Assembly: GCA_963082975.1 (NCBI GenBank)
Contig: OY720348.1
Coordinates: forward strand, 21,815,146 to 21,879,145
Source of the DNA: Labia minor
Lineage: Eukaryota; Arthropoda; Insecta; Dermaptera; Spongiphoridae
Direction: 5' to 3'
DNA: 64,000 nt
Shown: in pieces, positions 21,264 through 31,165 of the stretch
Position numbering within the stretch: position 1 is the first letter of the stretch
Layout: each line of letters begins with the position of its first letter
Notes under the pieces: generated by a model
What the model was told of the DNA's origin: nothing
The model's input: the letters and a program-made list of their open reading frames with translations, nothing else
Database searches by the model: none
Translations under genes and position numbers: made by a program

Positions 21264-23987
21264 CTATTTGAATTTCATTTTCCAATTGTTTAAGGAAGAG
21301 CGTACTTCAGTATCTAGAACATGGTTCTTCTTGAGCCTTCTGGTCACTTCACTGTTGTCCAGGAGAGTAATGGCTGTTGTGTTTGGATGATTTTCAAGTT
21401 TATGTCTATGCTTTATGAATCTATGAAGAATTACTTCCCTGACTGAGGGGACTAGAAGGTCACTGTGTAAACTTTCGTTTGTAAAGTACCATGGGGCGTT
21501 TGCTATACATCTGAGTATCTTGGATTGCACTCTTTGAATCTTACTTATACTGGATTCGCTAGCAGTTCCCCATATTTGACATGAATATGACCAAATTGGC
21601 ATAAGAATTGACTTATATAGTAAAACTTTTGATTTTAATTCGAGTTGGGAATTTTTTCCTAATAGCCAATACATTTTTTTATATTTAATATTTAATTCAT
21701 TTCTTTTTTTTTCTATATGAATTTTCCAGCTAAGTCTTGAGTCAAGGTGCAATCCAAGATACTTTACCGAGTTAGTATAGGGGATGATTTTGGAATTTAA
21801 ATAGACTGTTGGGCATATGACTTTTTTATTAGTGAAGGTGATATGATTGGATTTAGATTCATTCACATGAATCCTCCATTGATGTAACCACTTTTGGATG
21901 TTGTCTAGTTGTTCTTGAAGCTTGATTGAAGCTAGGTCTGGATCTGTGCTTGTGACGAGAATGGCGGTATCATCGGCATAAGTAGCAATAAATGAATCTG
22001 GCGTTGTTGGTATATCCGCGGTGTATATAGAATATAAGAAAGGCCCAAGAACGCTGCCTTGAGGGACTCCTGAACATATGGGATGATACTTAGAAAATTC
22101 ATTTTCTACCCTAACTTGAAACCAACGATCTTGTAGATATGATTTAAGTATCCAAAAATAGTGGTCAGGAAGGAGTTTTTTTATTTTGTATAGAAGTCCT
22201 TGATGCCATACTTTGTCGAATGCTTGTTTGACATCCAGGAATACGCCAGAACATATCTTCTTTTCTTCTAGAGTTGTTTCAATAATGTTGACTATCCTGT
22301 AGATCTGCTCAGATGTAGAGTGTTGACTACGAAATCCATATTGATGAAGAGGTATTATTTCATCAATTTCTATATCACCCTTTAGTCTCATTAAAATTAG
22401 TTTTTCAAAGATCTTTGACGTTTGAGGGAGGAGACTAATAGGGCGGTATGAGGAAACTTCAGAATCCTGTTTTCCGGGTTTAAGGATCATTATTATTTGA
22501 GCAAGTTTCCATTGGATCGGAAAATATCGAGATCTTAAGATGGCATTATATAGTTGAGTCAGAAAAACTATACCATTTTTGGGGAGCTTTTTTAATATCT
22601 CAACGGTGATTAGATCATATCCCGGAGATTTCCTTCTGCTAGACTCATGTTTAATAAGTTGTTCAATTTCTTTTGTGGAAAATGATCGAATAGGGGGCGA
22701 TAGTTGTAATGGGGAGTCCAAAAAATCTTCTATTTGTAGGAGCTCATGGTTAGGACAAGTTTGTGGAAAGGGATTAAAAGTGTTTTCCAGGTGTTGGGAA
22801 AAAGTTTCTGCTTTATCTAAGTTTGTTCTGGCCCAAGCATTTGTACTAATTTTTAATGGGGATGCAAATTGCTTAGGTCTTTTTAGATATTTTGTTGAAC
22901 TCCAAAGAGAGTGCTCATTATTTCCTTGAGGAGACAATTTTGAAAGATAATCTTGTAGTGTTTCATTTTTATTTTTAATAATCAAATTTTTAAGTTCCTT
23001 AGAGGCCCTATTGAAAATTAATTTGTCCGGTGGGTATTGACTTCTTTGCCATATTTTTCTAAGTCTTCTTTTTTCTTTTAGTTTTTCTCTTATCTCGATC
23101 GGGTAATTGATTTGAGTTTCTTGATGGTTTATTTTAGGGGTTGACAACCAAGCTGACTCTTGAATATTTTTGTTAAAATATTCAATTGCTTTTTCAATAT
23201 CATCTTCAGTTTTAAGAGGAATTTTAGTATTCAAATTATCTTCCACATTTTTTTGGAATAAAATCCAATTTGTTTTTTTATTGCATAATGTGGGACTTCT
23301 TTCTTTTTTTATTATCATAGTGCTAATGGTAGCAATCACTGGTGTGTGGTCAGAGCTAAGATCCAAACATTCTTCTATATTGGTGTATGAGCTAGATAAT
23401 CCTTTGGATACAAAAAAATCTAGCATGTCAGGCAGCCTGTTAGGATCCGAGGGCCAATAGGTTGGCTTGCCAGTAGATAGAATATTATATCCTTTTGAAG
23501 ATATAGTTTTGAGCAGGTTTCTTCCTTTTGGTGTTATTACTCGTGATCCGAAAGATGTGTGCTTTGAATTGAAATCTCCGCCAGCTAAAAATTTTGGGCC
23601 GAGAGTTTCAAAAAAAGTAGAGAATTGTTCCTTTGAGATAGTATGTCGAGGAGGACAATAGAGAGCACTTATTACAAGCCGTGTACCATTTGAGTCTGTA
23701 ATTTGAATTGATGTAGCTTGTAAGAAGTTCTTTTCATATTTATCCAGTTCTTGATGATAAAATGATTTTTTAATGAGAATTGCGGTACCTGCATGTGCGG
23801 TCCCGTCAGGATGCAGGGTGGAATAGCAATTATATCCTGGTATTGAAAAATAACTTTTATTTGTAAAATGTGTTTCTGATACTAATAATATGTCAATATT
23901 TTCTGTGTTCAAGAAGATCTCCAATTCATGACGTCTTTGAATTAGTCCGTTGGCATTCCATAGGGCTATTCTGTGTGTATTAGCCAT
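21264..23987 (-). CDS. LINE ORF2: AP-endonuclease and reverse transcriptase (907 aa)
   Basis: Endonuclease motifs: NANGL near residue 13, SETHF near 38, GGDFNSKH near 135 and SSDHTP near 210. Reverse-transcriptase motifs: YRPISLLP, GFRSQHST, FLDVKQAFDKVWH, GVPQGSVLGP and the catalytic TYADDTA with Y670-A-D-D. A C-terminal thumb/tail region with KYLGLHLDSRLSW and IWGTAS follows. These enzymes nick the target and copy the element's RNA. All catalytic residues I can check are present. The ATG at 23987 overlaps the ORF1 stop (TAATG), pointing to stop-and-restart translation. Motif order fits the jockey clade. Confidence 0.9.
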   Translation of the reverse strand: MANTHRIALWNANGLIQRRHELEIFLNTENIDILLVSETHFTNKSYFSIPGYNCYSTLHPDGTAHAGTAILIKKSFYHQELDKYEKNFLQATSIQITDSNGTRLVISALYCPPRHTISKEQFSTFFETLGPKFLAGGDFNSKHTSFGSRVITPKGRNLLKTISSKGYNILSTGKPTYWPSDPNRLPDMLDFFVSKGLSSSYTNIEECLDLSSDHTPVIATISTMIIKKERSPTLCNKKTNWILFQKNVEDNLNTKIPLKTEDDIEKAIEYFNKNIQESAWLSTPKINHQETQINYPIEIREKLKEKRRLRKIWQRSQYPPDKLIFNRASKELKNLIIKNKNETLQDYLSKLSPQGNNEHSLWSSTKYLKRPKQFASPLKISTNAWARTNLDKAETFSQHLENTFNPFPQTCPNHELLQIEDFLDSPLQLSPPIRSFSTKEIEQLIKHESSRRKSPGYDLITVEILKKLPKNGIVFLTQLYNAILRSRYFPIQWKLAQIIMILKPGKQDSEVSSYRPISLLPQTSKIFEKLILMRLKGDIEIDEIIPLHQYGFRSQHSTSEQIYRIVNIIETTLEEKKICSGVFLDVKQAFDKVWHQGLLYKIKKLLPDHYFWILKSYLQDRWFQVRVENEFSKYHPICSGVPQGSVLGPFLYSIYTADIPTTPDSFIATYADDTAILVTSTDPDLASIKLQEQLDNIQKWLHQWRIHVNESKSNHITFTNKKVICPTVYLNSKIIPYTNSVKYLGLHLDSRLSWKIHIEKKRNELNIKYKKMYWLLGKNSQLELKSKVLLYKSILMPIWSYSCQIWGTASESSISKIQRVQSKILRCIANAPWYFTNESLHSDLLVPSVREVILHRFIKHRHKLENHPNTTAITLLDNSEVTRRLKKNHVLDTEVRSSLNNWKMKFK

Positions 23988-24841
23988 TAGACTTTAGTCA
24001 TATTGTTTATTAGTTTTGTTAACAAATTTAGAATCATGCTATTTTGATTTAATAGCTGATTAAACATAGATTTAAAGTCATTCATGATAGATGTTAGCTG
24101 AATATTGATATCATTTCTTTGATAGTTGTAATTATCATTTCTAACAGCACTAGCATATGATCTTTGAGATTGATGTTGAGAGTTGTGATTTAAAGGTGGA
24201 GGAGGAGGAGGGGGTGGTAGGGTATGTACTGTTTGAGCTGGTAGAATATGATTTTCATTATTATTTATGAGTTTTTTGAATTTTGGATCTTGAAAAGATT
24301 TACCTCTTCTTTTTTGAATATCAATATAAGTTGAACATCCTTTATAGTTAGCTGGGTGATTTCCTGAACAATTTGTACAAACTGCAGGAGTTTCTTTTGA
24401 TTTAGTGCACTCTGAAGATGCATGGGGTTCCTCACATTTTACGCATCTAAAGGGCTTTAAACAATAAGATTTAGTGTGGTTAAAAGATTGGCACCTGGTA
24501 CATTGAGGAATTGCTCTATTTTTCCTAGGAGGTTCAATCACTATTTTCGTGTTTAAGAGATAGCTGATATTGTAAATAAGTTTATTGTTTTCGTTAGGTT
24601 CGAGATCAAGGAAAAATAAAGAGAACGGCTCTTTAGTAATTCTATGTTTTATATTAGTTATATTTCTAACATCGAATCCTTTTTTTGAAGTGAAAACTTC
24701 TTTAGCGGCGTTGAGCACTTTTGCGGATGGGGAAAAAATATAGATTTCGCGTGAGATTCCAAAACGACACCGACCCGACTGAACACCGACCCGACTGACC
24801 GACCGATATACGCATGCGCAATACGCCAGAATGTTAGACAC
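23987..24841 (-). CDS. LINE ORF1: gag-like nucleic-acid-binding protein, 5'-truncated
   Basis: The frame is open over 284 codons from a GTG at 24841, but no in-frame ATG precedes the conserved part, so the true start has been lost. After a region with EVFTSKKGFDVRNI (the pre-knuckle domain of jockey/X-element gag proteins), three zinc knuckles follow: CTRCQSFNHTKSYC, CVKCEEPHASSEC and CTNCSGNHPANYKGC. A run of eight prolines and an Asn/Gln-rich tail end the protein. The role in the family is RNA packaging. The first ~30 residues (YRSVSRVGVQSGR) translate a GC-rich repeat and are probably not authentic. Confidence 0.8.
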   Translation of the reverse strand: MSNILAYCACVYRSVSRVGVQSGRCRFGISREIYIFSPSAKVLNAAKEVFTSKKGFDVRNITNIKHRITKEPFSLFFLDLEPNENNKLIYNISYLLNTKIVIEPPRKNRAIPQCTRCQSFNHTKSYCLKPFRCVKCEEPHASSECTKSKETPAVCTNCSGNHPANYKGCSTYIDIQKRRGKSFQDPKFKKLINNNENHILPAQTVHTLPPPPPPPPLNHNSQHQSQRSYASAVRNDNYNYQRNDINIQLTSIMNDFKSMFNQLLNQNSMILNLLTKLINNMTKV

Positions 24842-25157
24842 TAAACTTCTGATACATTCTTTACGAAATTTTACATATTTGCCATATTAAATATTATTAT
24901 TTATATTTACATTAATAATCAGTATTACTAAATTATGTATATATAAAATAAAATATTTTAATATATTATTATGTGTTAAATTATATTAAATTAATTTCTA
25001 ATATATTTATATAATTTAAAATTAATTTCAGAATATATATATATATATATATATTAAATTATATACTATATATAATATATTATATAATATATATTTTAAT
25101 AAATTAATTTTTAAATATGTGTGTGTGTGTGTGATCGTAAAAATAAAGATATATGTT
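24682..25157. repeat. Direct repeat copy 1, including 5' part of the LINE
   Basis: About 475 bases starting within LINE ORF1 and running through GC-rich repeats, AT-rich DNA and a GT microsatellite are repeated in the same orientation at 25605-26060 with few differences. Copy 1 carries an extra short tandem repeat of ACCGACCCGACTGA near 24765-24795. See the second copy and the findings. Confidence 0.8.
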
Positions 25158-25604
25158 GGTAATTTAAATTCTGAGCAATGTGCAGATAAAAATCTTTTTA
25201 TATATCTAATGATATTTACAATATCTCAATTGATCTTATTGGCCTTTTAAACTTTGAAAACATTCACATTACGGCTATAATTTAATACTATTAATAATAC
25301 TATTTTATTTTATTAAATTGATAATTATGTCAATTAATTTTTTGTGAATAAATAAACATATATAAAAAACTATATATAAAATTTGAATTTTCATCCATTC
25401 ATTCATTTAAAATCATTTTTCGATTGTTCCTTTAAAATAACCCCGCTTAGGGGCTCGGAAGGGGAGGCCATATAAAGGAATTTTCTTTAACTTCGTTATT
25501 GGGGAAAACCAGGGGAGGGAAAAACCCAAATTGTCAGCGTCCACTCTGGGGTTTTAAACAGTTTTAAAGGAAATGTTCATTTCTCAACAAGTTGTAACTT
25601 TAAA

Positions 25605-26060
25605 TTTTTGAAGTGAAAACTTCTTTAGCGGCGTTGAGCACTTTTGCGGATGGGGAAAAAATATAGATTTCGCGTGAGATTCCAAAACGACACCGACCCG
25701 ACCGATATACGCATGCGCAATACGCCAGAATGTTAGACACTAAACTTCTGATACATTCTTTACAAAATTTTACATATTTGCCATATTAAATATTATTATT
25801 TATATTTACATTAATAATCAGTATTACTAAATTATGTATATATAAAATAAAATATTTTAATATATTATTATGTGTTAAATTATATTAAATTAATTTCTAA
25901 TATATTTATATAATTTAAAATTAATTTCTGAATATATATATATATATATATTAAATTATATACTATATATAATATATTATATAATATATATTTTAATAAA
26001 TTAATTTTTAAATATGTGTGTGTGTGTGTGTGTGTGACCGTAAAAATAAAGATATATGTT
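25605..26060. repeat. Direct repeat copy 2
   Basis: Same orientation as 24682-25157. It includes about 70 bases of LINE ORF1 (TGAAGTGAAAACTTCTTTAG onward) with no further LINE sequence to its left, so it is a duplication rather than a separate ordinary LINE insertion. It runs directly into an H1 repeat. Confidence 0.8.
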
Positions 26061-26556
26061 TGATAATTTTTCACAGGATTAATAATTGTATAAAACTGCT
26101 ATATATAGAATTTCAGCCTGATAGAATCGCTGAAAGTACCAGAATTAATTTTTTTACACTGGAAATCTCACGCGCCAACACGTGACGTGGTGCCATCAAC
26201 AAAGAGCCAAACACTCCACTATCCACTCGACTATCTCGCAAATTTGAATTTGATTAAATAATATTTATTAATTTAAATTAAATTAAATTAATTAAATTAT
26301 AATTTAATAAATATTATTTATAACATCAAAAACATCAAAATCTCAACATCGAAAATTGAATTGCTGAAAGTACCAGAATTAATTTTTTTAACACTGGAAA
26401 TCTCACGCGCCAACATGTGACGTGGTGCCATCAAAAAAGAGCCAAACTTTCGCTGGTTTAATAAATATTATTTATTAATTTTAATTTATAATTGAATTAA
26501 TTTAATTTAATTTAAATTAATATATGTTATTTAATCCAATTCAAATTTGCGAGATA
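26013..26556 (+). mobile_element. H1 Helentron-like repeat, composite
   Basis: Starts in the internal GT microsatellite, then H1 sequence (AGAATTTCAGCCTGATAG) to an internal 3' end remnant (CACTCGACTATCTCGC) near 26220-26237, then a second partial unit (GAATTGCTGAAAGTACCAG) ending AAATTTGCGAGATA at 26556. At least two partial H1 units have merged here. Confidence 0.6.
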
Positions 26557-26889
26557 TGCTGAATATGCTTTTAAATAAAAAAAAATTTCAAGAAAGTAAT
26601 TGGAATTATTAATATTAAGAATCAATAAATAAATTTATTAAATATACATTTAAACATGTAAATTAATCTATATATAAATTTAATAAATATTCAAACAATA
26701 ATTGAAACAATATAAATAAAACGATTCAATATTTTACTTACATTGTGATTTATATTTTTATTTTTATTACAACTATTATTATGGGTATGTTATTTTTGGC
26801 AGTTTAAAAAAAATTAAAAATATTAATAAAATTTATCAAAATAATAAGTTGAAAAGATTTCCAATTATTTTTATTTATTTATTGTAAAT

Positions 26890-27121
26890 TTTTCAATGTA
26901 ACCATGGTGACCATAAATAGACTTTTACCAAAATATTACTAATTAAATTAATTTTGGATAAATTAATTTTGGATTTAACTACTCTAAATCCTTCCCTGGG
27001 ACGCCCACAACAATCCCTGAAAGTTTCATCGCAATCGGACGGGTAGTTTTTGAGTATTTGACAGACACACACACAGACAGACAGACAGACAGACATATAT
27101 ATATATATATTCATACACATC
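26890..27121. repeat. Dispersed-repeat fragment with (CAGA) microsatellite
   Basis: ACACACAGACAGACAGACAG at 27065-27094 follows GGGACGCCCACAACAATCCC and an A/T stretch. The text (CATCGCAATCGGACGGGTAG, then a microsatellite) is laid out like the internal part of DINE-like elements, but no termini were found. Confidence 0.35.
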
Positions 27122-27261
27122 GTATTTTTAATATTTTTGTAATAATAATCAGTTTGCTGAAAAAAATAATTATGAATTTTATATATATATATATATATAT
27201 ACGTATATAAATTTCATTTTTCTCGTGAAGCTGGTGCGCATTCCGTCTGCTTTCAAATTTC

Positions 27262-27867
27262 TTACGCACAAGTTTTCACTTCTGTCGGCCAGTCCCACGA
27301 CTGCCAATTTTTTTCAGTTAATTCGAGTTTGACCTCATCGATATTAACAGAGTGATGAAGGTGCCTGATTACTACACGAAATGAACGTTCTTCTTTAAGT
27401 TGATATGTATGATGAATGACATTTTTATCTTTTAAAAATTTAGTTAGCTTTCTAAAAGCATCACTTGTTGATACGTTTATTTTAACTGTAGAATTTGCCA
27501 TGGCTCTACAAATATAATCATTTTTGCTTATAATATTTGAAATGCTGTTTGCCATTTGCGAAAAATTTAAAACTTGATAGATAAAAATAGGTGACGGAGG
27601 TTTCGGGATTCTCGGAACATTGCTGTTTATAGATTTTTCTTTATCAGAAATGTTGACTGGCTCATTATTTGTTAGCGGAGTAAATCTATTTGATTGCTGA
27701 ATTCCAGGAGATGTTGTAGGTAAAGAGGTTTGTGTACCTGAGTTTGATCTTTTCCTCTTGACTCTTTGCCAAGATATCTCGGAGTTTGAAGATTCGCCAT
27801 TTCCATGTGTGTCATTATTTGATGAACACTGCATGTCATTATTTGATGAGCACTGCGATGGTATCAT
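27262..27867 (-). pseudogene. LINE ORF1 fragment (gag-like, 201 aa)
   Basis: ATG at 27867. The text NRFTPLTN, PKPPSPIFIYQV and YQLKEERSFRVVIRHLH, followed by DEVKLEL, is the pre-knuckle domain typical of jockey/X-element ORF1 proteins. It ends abruptly before any zinc knuckle. A T run lies at 27935-27952, upstream on this strand. The RT remnants at 28900-29930 lie on the wrong side to be its ORF2, so this is a separate broken insertion. Confidence 0.7.
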
Positions 27868-28099
27868 TTGGGCACTTTTGTATGATTTTGGTGTAATACA
27901 CTACTATTTGACCATGGGGCTTAGCCCCGAAAGATTTTTTTTTTTTTTTTTTTCTATGTAAATATATATACTTATATAATATTTTTTAAAATATATTATA
28001 AATAGAAACGAAAAATTTATTATTAAACTAAATAAGGCTCAGAGTTCAAAGGATTAGTTTGATCCGTTCAGCTCGATAGCCAAGTTAATACTCACACTC

Positions 28100-28440
28100 C
28101 AGCTTATTTAATTTTATACATATTTACATTAAGTTCATTTATTTATATGATAAAAATATCAAGTAATTTTAAAATCAAAATTTATTTTGTCAATTTCAAT
28201 GACATTTGCATCAAACTATTTGGCTATTAAACTATTTTGAACGAAATTAATGTTTTTACTTTCAACTTTTAAACAATACGATAAAATATTGAAGTTTAAT
28301 ATTTAGTAATTTATAAGTAGCAACACATTTAATTTCGTTTGGTTATTATTATTGGATTTTACTAATTATAAGTAAAACCAATTTGGTGTTATAACTTTTC
28401 AATACATATTCCTCAACTATCAAATATGAAAATATGATGC
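28100..28440. repeat. Second copy of the 335-bp repeat unit
   Basis: Reverse-complement counterpart of 10949-11283. It is bounded at its left by an H1 3'-end remnant (CTCACACTCCAGCTTATTT at about 28091). The right boundary falls near TATGAAAATATGATGC. Confidence 0.65.
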
Positions 28441-28899
28441 AAATGTCATTGAAATAGTCCAGATTTTTTATTTTAGTGGGGGATGGCTATATGTACAACT
28501 TATGTAATATAAAAATAAAATTATGATTATTTTTCTAAAATATAAAATTAAATAAAAAGATAGCATAAACGAAAAAAAATTATTTTTAAATATATTCCTT
28601 TTTATATTTTCATATTTATAATTTTTTATAATTTATAAAAAATAAAAATAATAATTAAATTTTTTTTTTTATTTTCCTTTTTATTTTACAATTTGTCGAT
28701 TTGACAATGGGTAAAAGTTACATTAAAATATTACATGTATTTACAAAGAAGGTTTCATTAAGCCTTTAATTTGTTTGGAAAATAATGATACATTTTAATT
28801 TAAAGTTTGGTATAATATAATATATATATATATAAAATTCACACACACATACACATTCTTCGTTCACATTCAACATTCAGTCCCGCACAAACACCCACG

Positions 28900-29930
28900 G
28901 AATGTCCCTAGACATCTCCAAGCGCTTTACGTTTGAGTCTTTGTGTTGTCATAGGTTTTAGTAGGTCATTTGTAAGTATATTTTGGTGTTTAGTTAGTCT
29001 TACTTTGTATTTTATGATACATTTCCTTGACTCGCCTTTTACTGAGTCAATGTCAAGTTCTTGTCTAATTTGGTCATTGGTAAAAAATACCGGAGCGTTA
29101 ACAATCATATTAAGACTTTCGACTGCAAACGCTCCAGTATTTCGGCCAAGGAACCCCACAACTGGTTGCCATAGGTCCACACCGGTTTAAGAATACATTT
29201 GTAAATTAATAATTTACAGTTGGTAGAAAGGCGGGATTTTTTTCTTAGGATCCAGTACAGGCCCCTGAGTCTAAGTCCCAGTTCGAGTCGTTTAGTCTTG
29301 ATGTGTTTTCGCCATATTAGTCTTCTATCGAGGTACAATCCCATTCCTTTTGTGGTATTTCCACATCATTTAGGGTTCCAGGAGTGCAGGTATTTTTCCT
29401 AGTTATAAAGGTTACGTGGACTGATTTGGTTTGGTTCACCTTTATTCTCCATTTAACAAGCCATGCCTCTATCAAGATTAAATTTTCCTGGACGAGTTAG
29501 GAAGCCGTAACCTGATCATTGTCCGAGGCAAATACGGCAGTGTCATCAGCAAAGGTGGCGATGGTTGTTTCTGGAGTCGTGGGTAGACGAAGGAGGAACA
29601 AGGGATAAAAAGAGCCTTGTTGAAGGCAAGAGGGGCTGTCAGAGTCGGACACCAAGTGAGAAGGAGGGCTTCTTGTTCGGCCCATCCTAGTGGTTGAATA
29701 TGTTGAATATGTGAATACTATCAGCTAGGGAGTCGGAGTCTTCTTGCACGGCATTTCGGAGGAATAGGACGTACTAATTTTAACAGCTGAGGAAGCCACT
29801 ATGCATCGATGAAGACCCTCTACCCCTATTGCACCGCTTTCTCCTGGGTCTTTCTTTAACGATAGCCTGCCTTTCCTCTCGTATTCGAGAGGAGAAAGGA
29901 CAATTGCCAATTTCTTCAAGCACAGTGCTT
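28900..29930 (-). pseudogene. Decayed jockey-type reverse transcriptase fragment
   Basis: Minus-strand pieces in different frames: TIATFADDTAVFAS (catalytic FADD, near 29560), GLYLDRRLIWRKHIK and KPVWTYGNQLWGS (near 29340-29150), then a C-terminal tail to about 28908. Frame shifts and stops separate them. The 5' portion (endonuclease and early RT) is absent. An A-tail-like stretch is not obvious. Confidence 0.75.
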
Positions 29931-30469
29931 GGTTTCATTATTCTTTTTTAATGTTTTATTTCTTAATGTTAATAATAATAATGACATTTAATTCTAATTT
30001 TTATTTGTTTGTCATTTAATCTATGATATGAGAGCTTGTCTCTGCTATGTGATATTGAAAATTAAACGTACTTTGATTTTTATAAAATAAACAGCTGATT
30101 CTTATTTTTAAAACCTTTTGTTATCTCTTTCTATCTCTCTCTCAATGATGATTCACGCTGCGAGTTCAAGGTAAAACAGGCCAGAAGTGCTACCATTTAC
30201 GTCTATAGGAACTCTTTACACTAAAAGGGATCATCCCCTTCTATAAAAAAACATAACAATATATATGAAAATATAAGTATTTATTTTATTTATTTATTTA
30301 TTTAATAAAATTCCCGCCTTCCTCTTTGTGAGGTTTAGGCTACATTTTACCATTACAATAAGCACTAATTTTATAAATTTATTTTAAAATAATAAAATTT
30401 AAGAATATATTGATTACATCAAAATATAACACAAAGACAATATATATTGTTCATTTTTTCCTTTCCATT
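29931..30469. other. AT-rich non-coding stretch
   Basis: Contains a TTTA tandem repeat at about 30280-30304 and nothing with coding character. Confidence 0.4.
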
Positions 30470-30477
30470 ATTTAAAG

Positions 30478-30782
30478 TTAAGTTCTCACCCTGGGGGGCA
30501 CCCCCTTGGGGGGGGGGGGGCGTAGAAGAATTTCAAGAAAGGCGTGAGTTAACAAAAGAAAGTATAACTAACCTTAATTTACTCAATTTATGCTCAGGTA
30601 TTAACCCTTTGTTATTAATTTTTCCCTTTCTCCTTTCAAATCCTATATATTTTTATTTAATAACCAGCTTCATATTCAAATTCCGATTGTATTGACCACA
30701 TATGTTGGTGAGGAGGGGGGGAGGCGTGACCTCACATCAATGTTCAAAGGGGGAACAGAGCCTGAAAGGTTGAGAACCTCTG
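30478..30782. mobile_element. hAT-type MITE with 8-bp target-site duplication
   Basis: Flanked by ATTTAAAG at 30470-30477 and 30783-30790. The right end AGGTTGAGAACCTCTG is the inverse of a CAGAGGTTCTCAACCT-type hAT terminus; the left end TTAAGTTCTCACCCTGG is a degraded match. It carries a G run at 30509-30520. No transposase sequence: non-autonomous, 305 bp. Confidence 0.75.
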
Positions 30783-31165
30783 ATTTAAAGGAACTGACAC
30801 CATTTAGTCACTATGTTGAGTTTAAATTGGTCTATCCATAGATAATTAATTGTCTTTTGGTCTTAGCTCTATTTTTTCCATTCGTAGTTAATGTGTATGT
30901 CTATTTGTTGCATGTCAGTAAATGTTTTATAGACTCGCAATATTTGCACGAAAATATAACTATTTGTTTTATAATCAAAGAGATTTTAACATAATTTTTT
31001 TAGGATTCTGACCTTTTAGATTCACTATACTTGAAATCTTTCATTCATCTCTTATTTTACATGACTTTGTATATTAATTTTGTACAATAATTATTATAAA
31101 AAAAATGAAAAAAGGGATACAGTGAAGTGGATACAAATCTAATATTCAATTAGTAAATTATTCAT

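Larger units (their letters stand above)
21101..24841 (-). mobile_element. Jockey-type LINE, 5'-truncated, intact ORF2
   Basis: Minus-strand non-LTR retrotransposon with ORF1 (gag-like, three CCHC knuckles) and ORF2 (endonuclease plus reverse transcriptase) overlapping by TAATG, and a poly-A tail seen as the T run at 21101-21119. ORF1 lacks an ATG at its start and runs into flanking-type sequence near 24760, so the 5' end is missing. ORF2 is uninterrupted, which suggests a fairly recent insertion. Confidence 0.85.

Noticed and set aside
22579-23661. Plus-strand open frames within the LINE ORF2
   Set aside because: Shadows of the long minus-strand ORF2, which has catalytic motifs.
27180-27205. 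TA and other dinucleotide runs as functional elements
   Set aside because: Ordinary microsatellites in an AT-rich genome.
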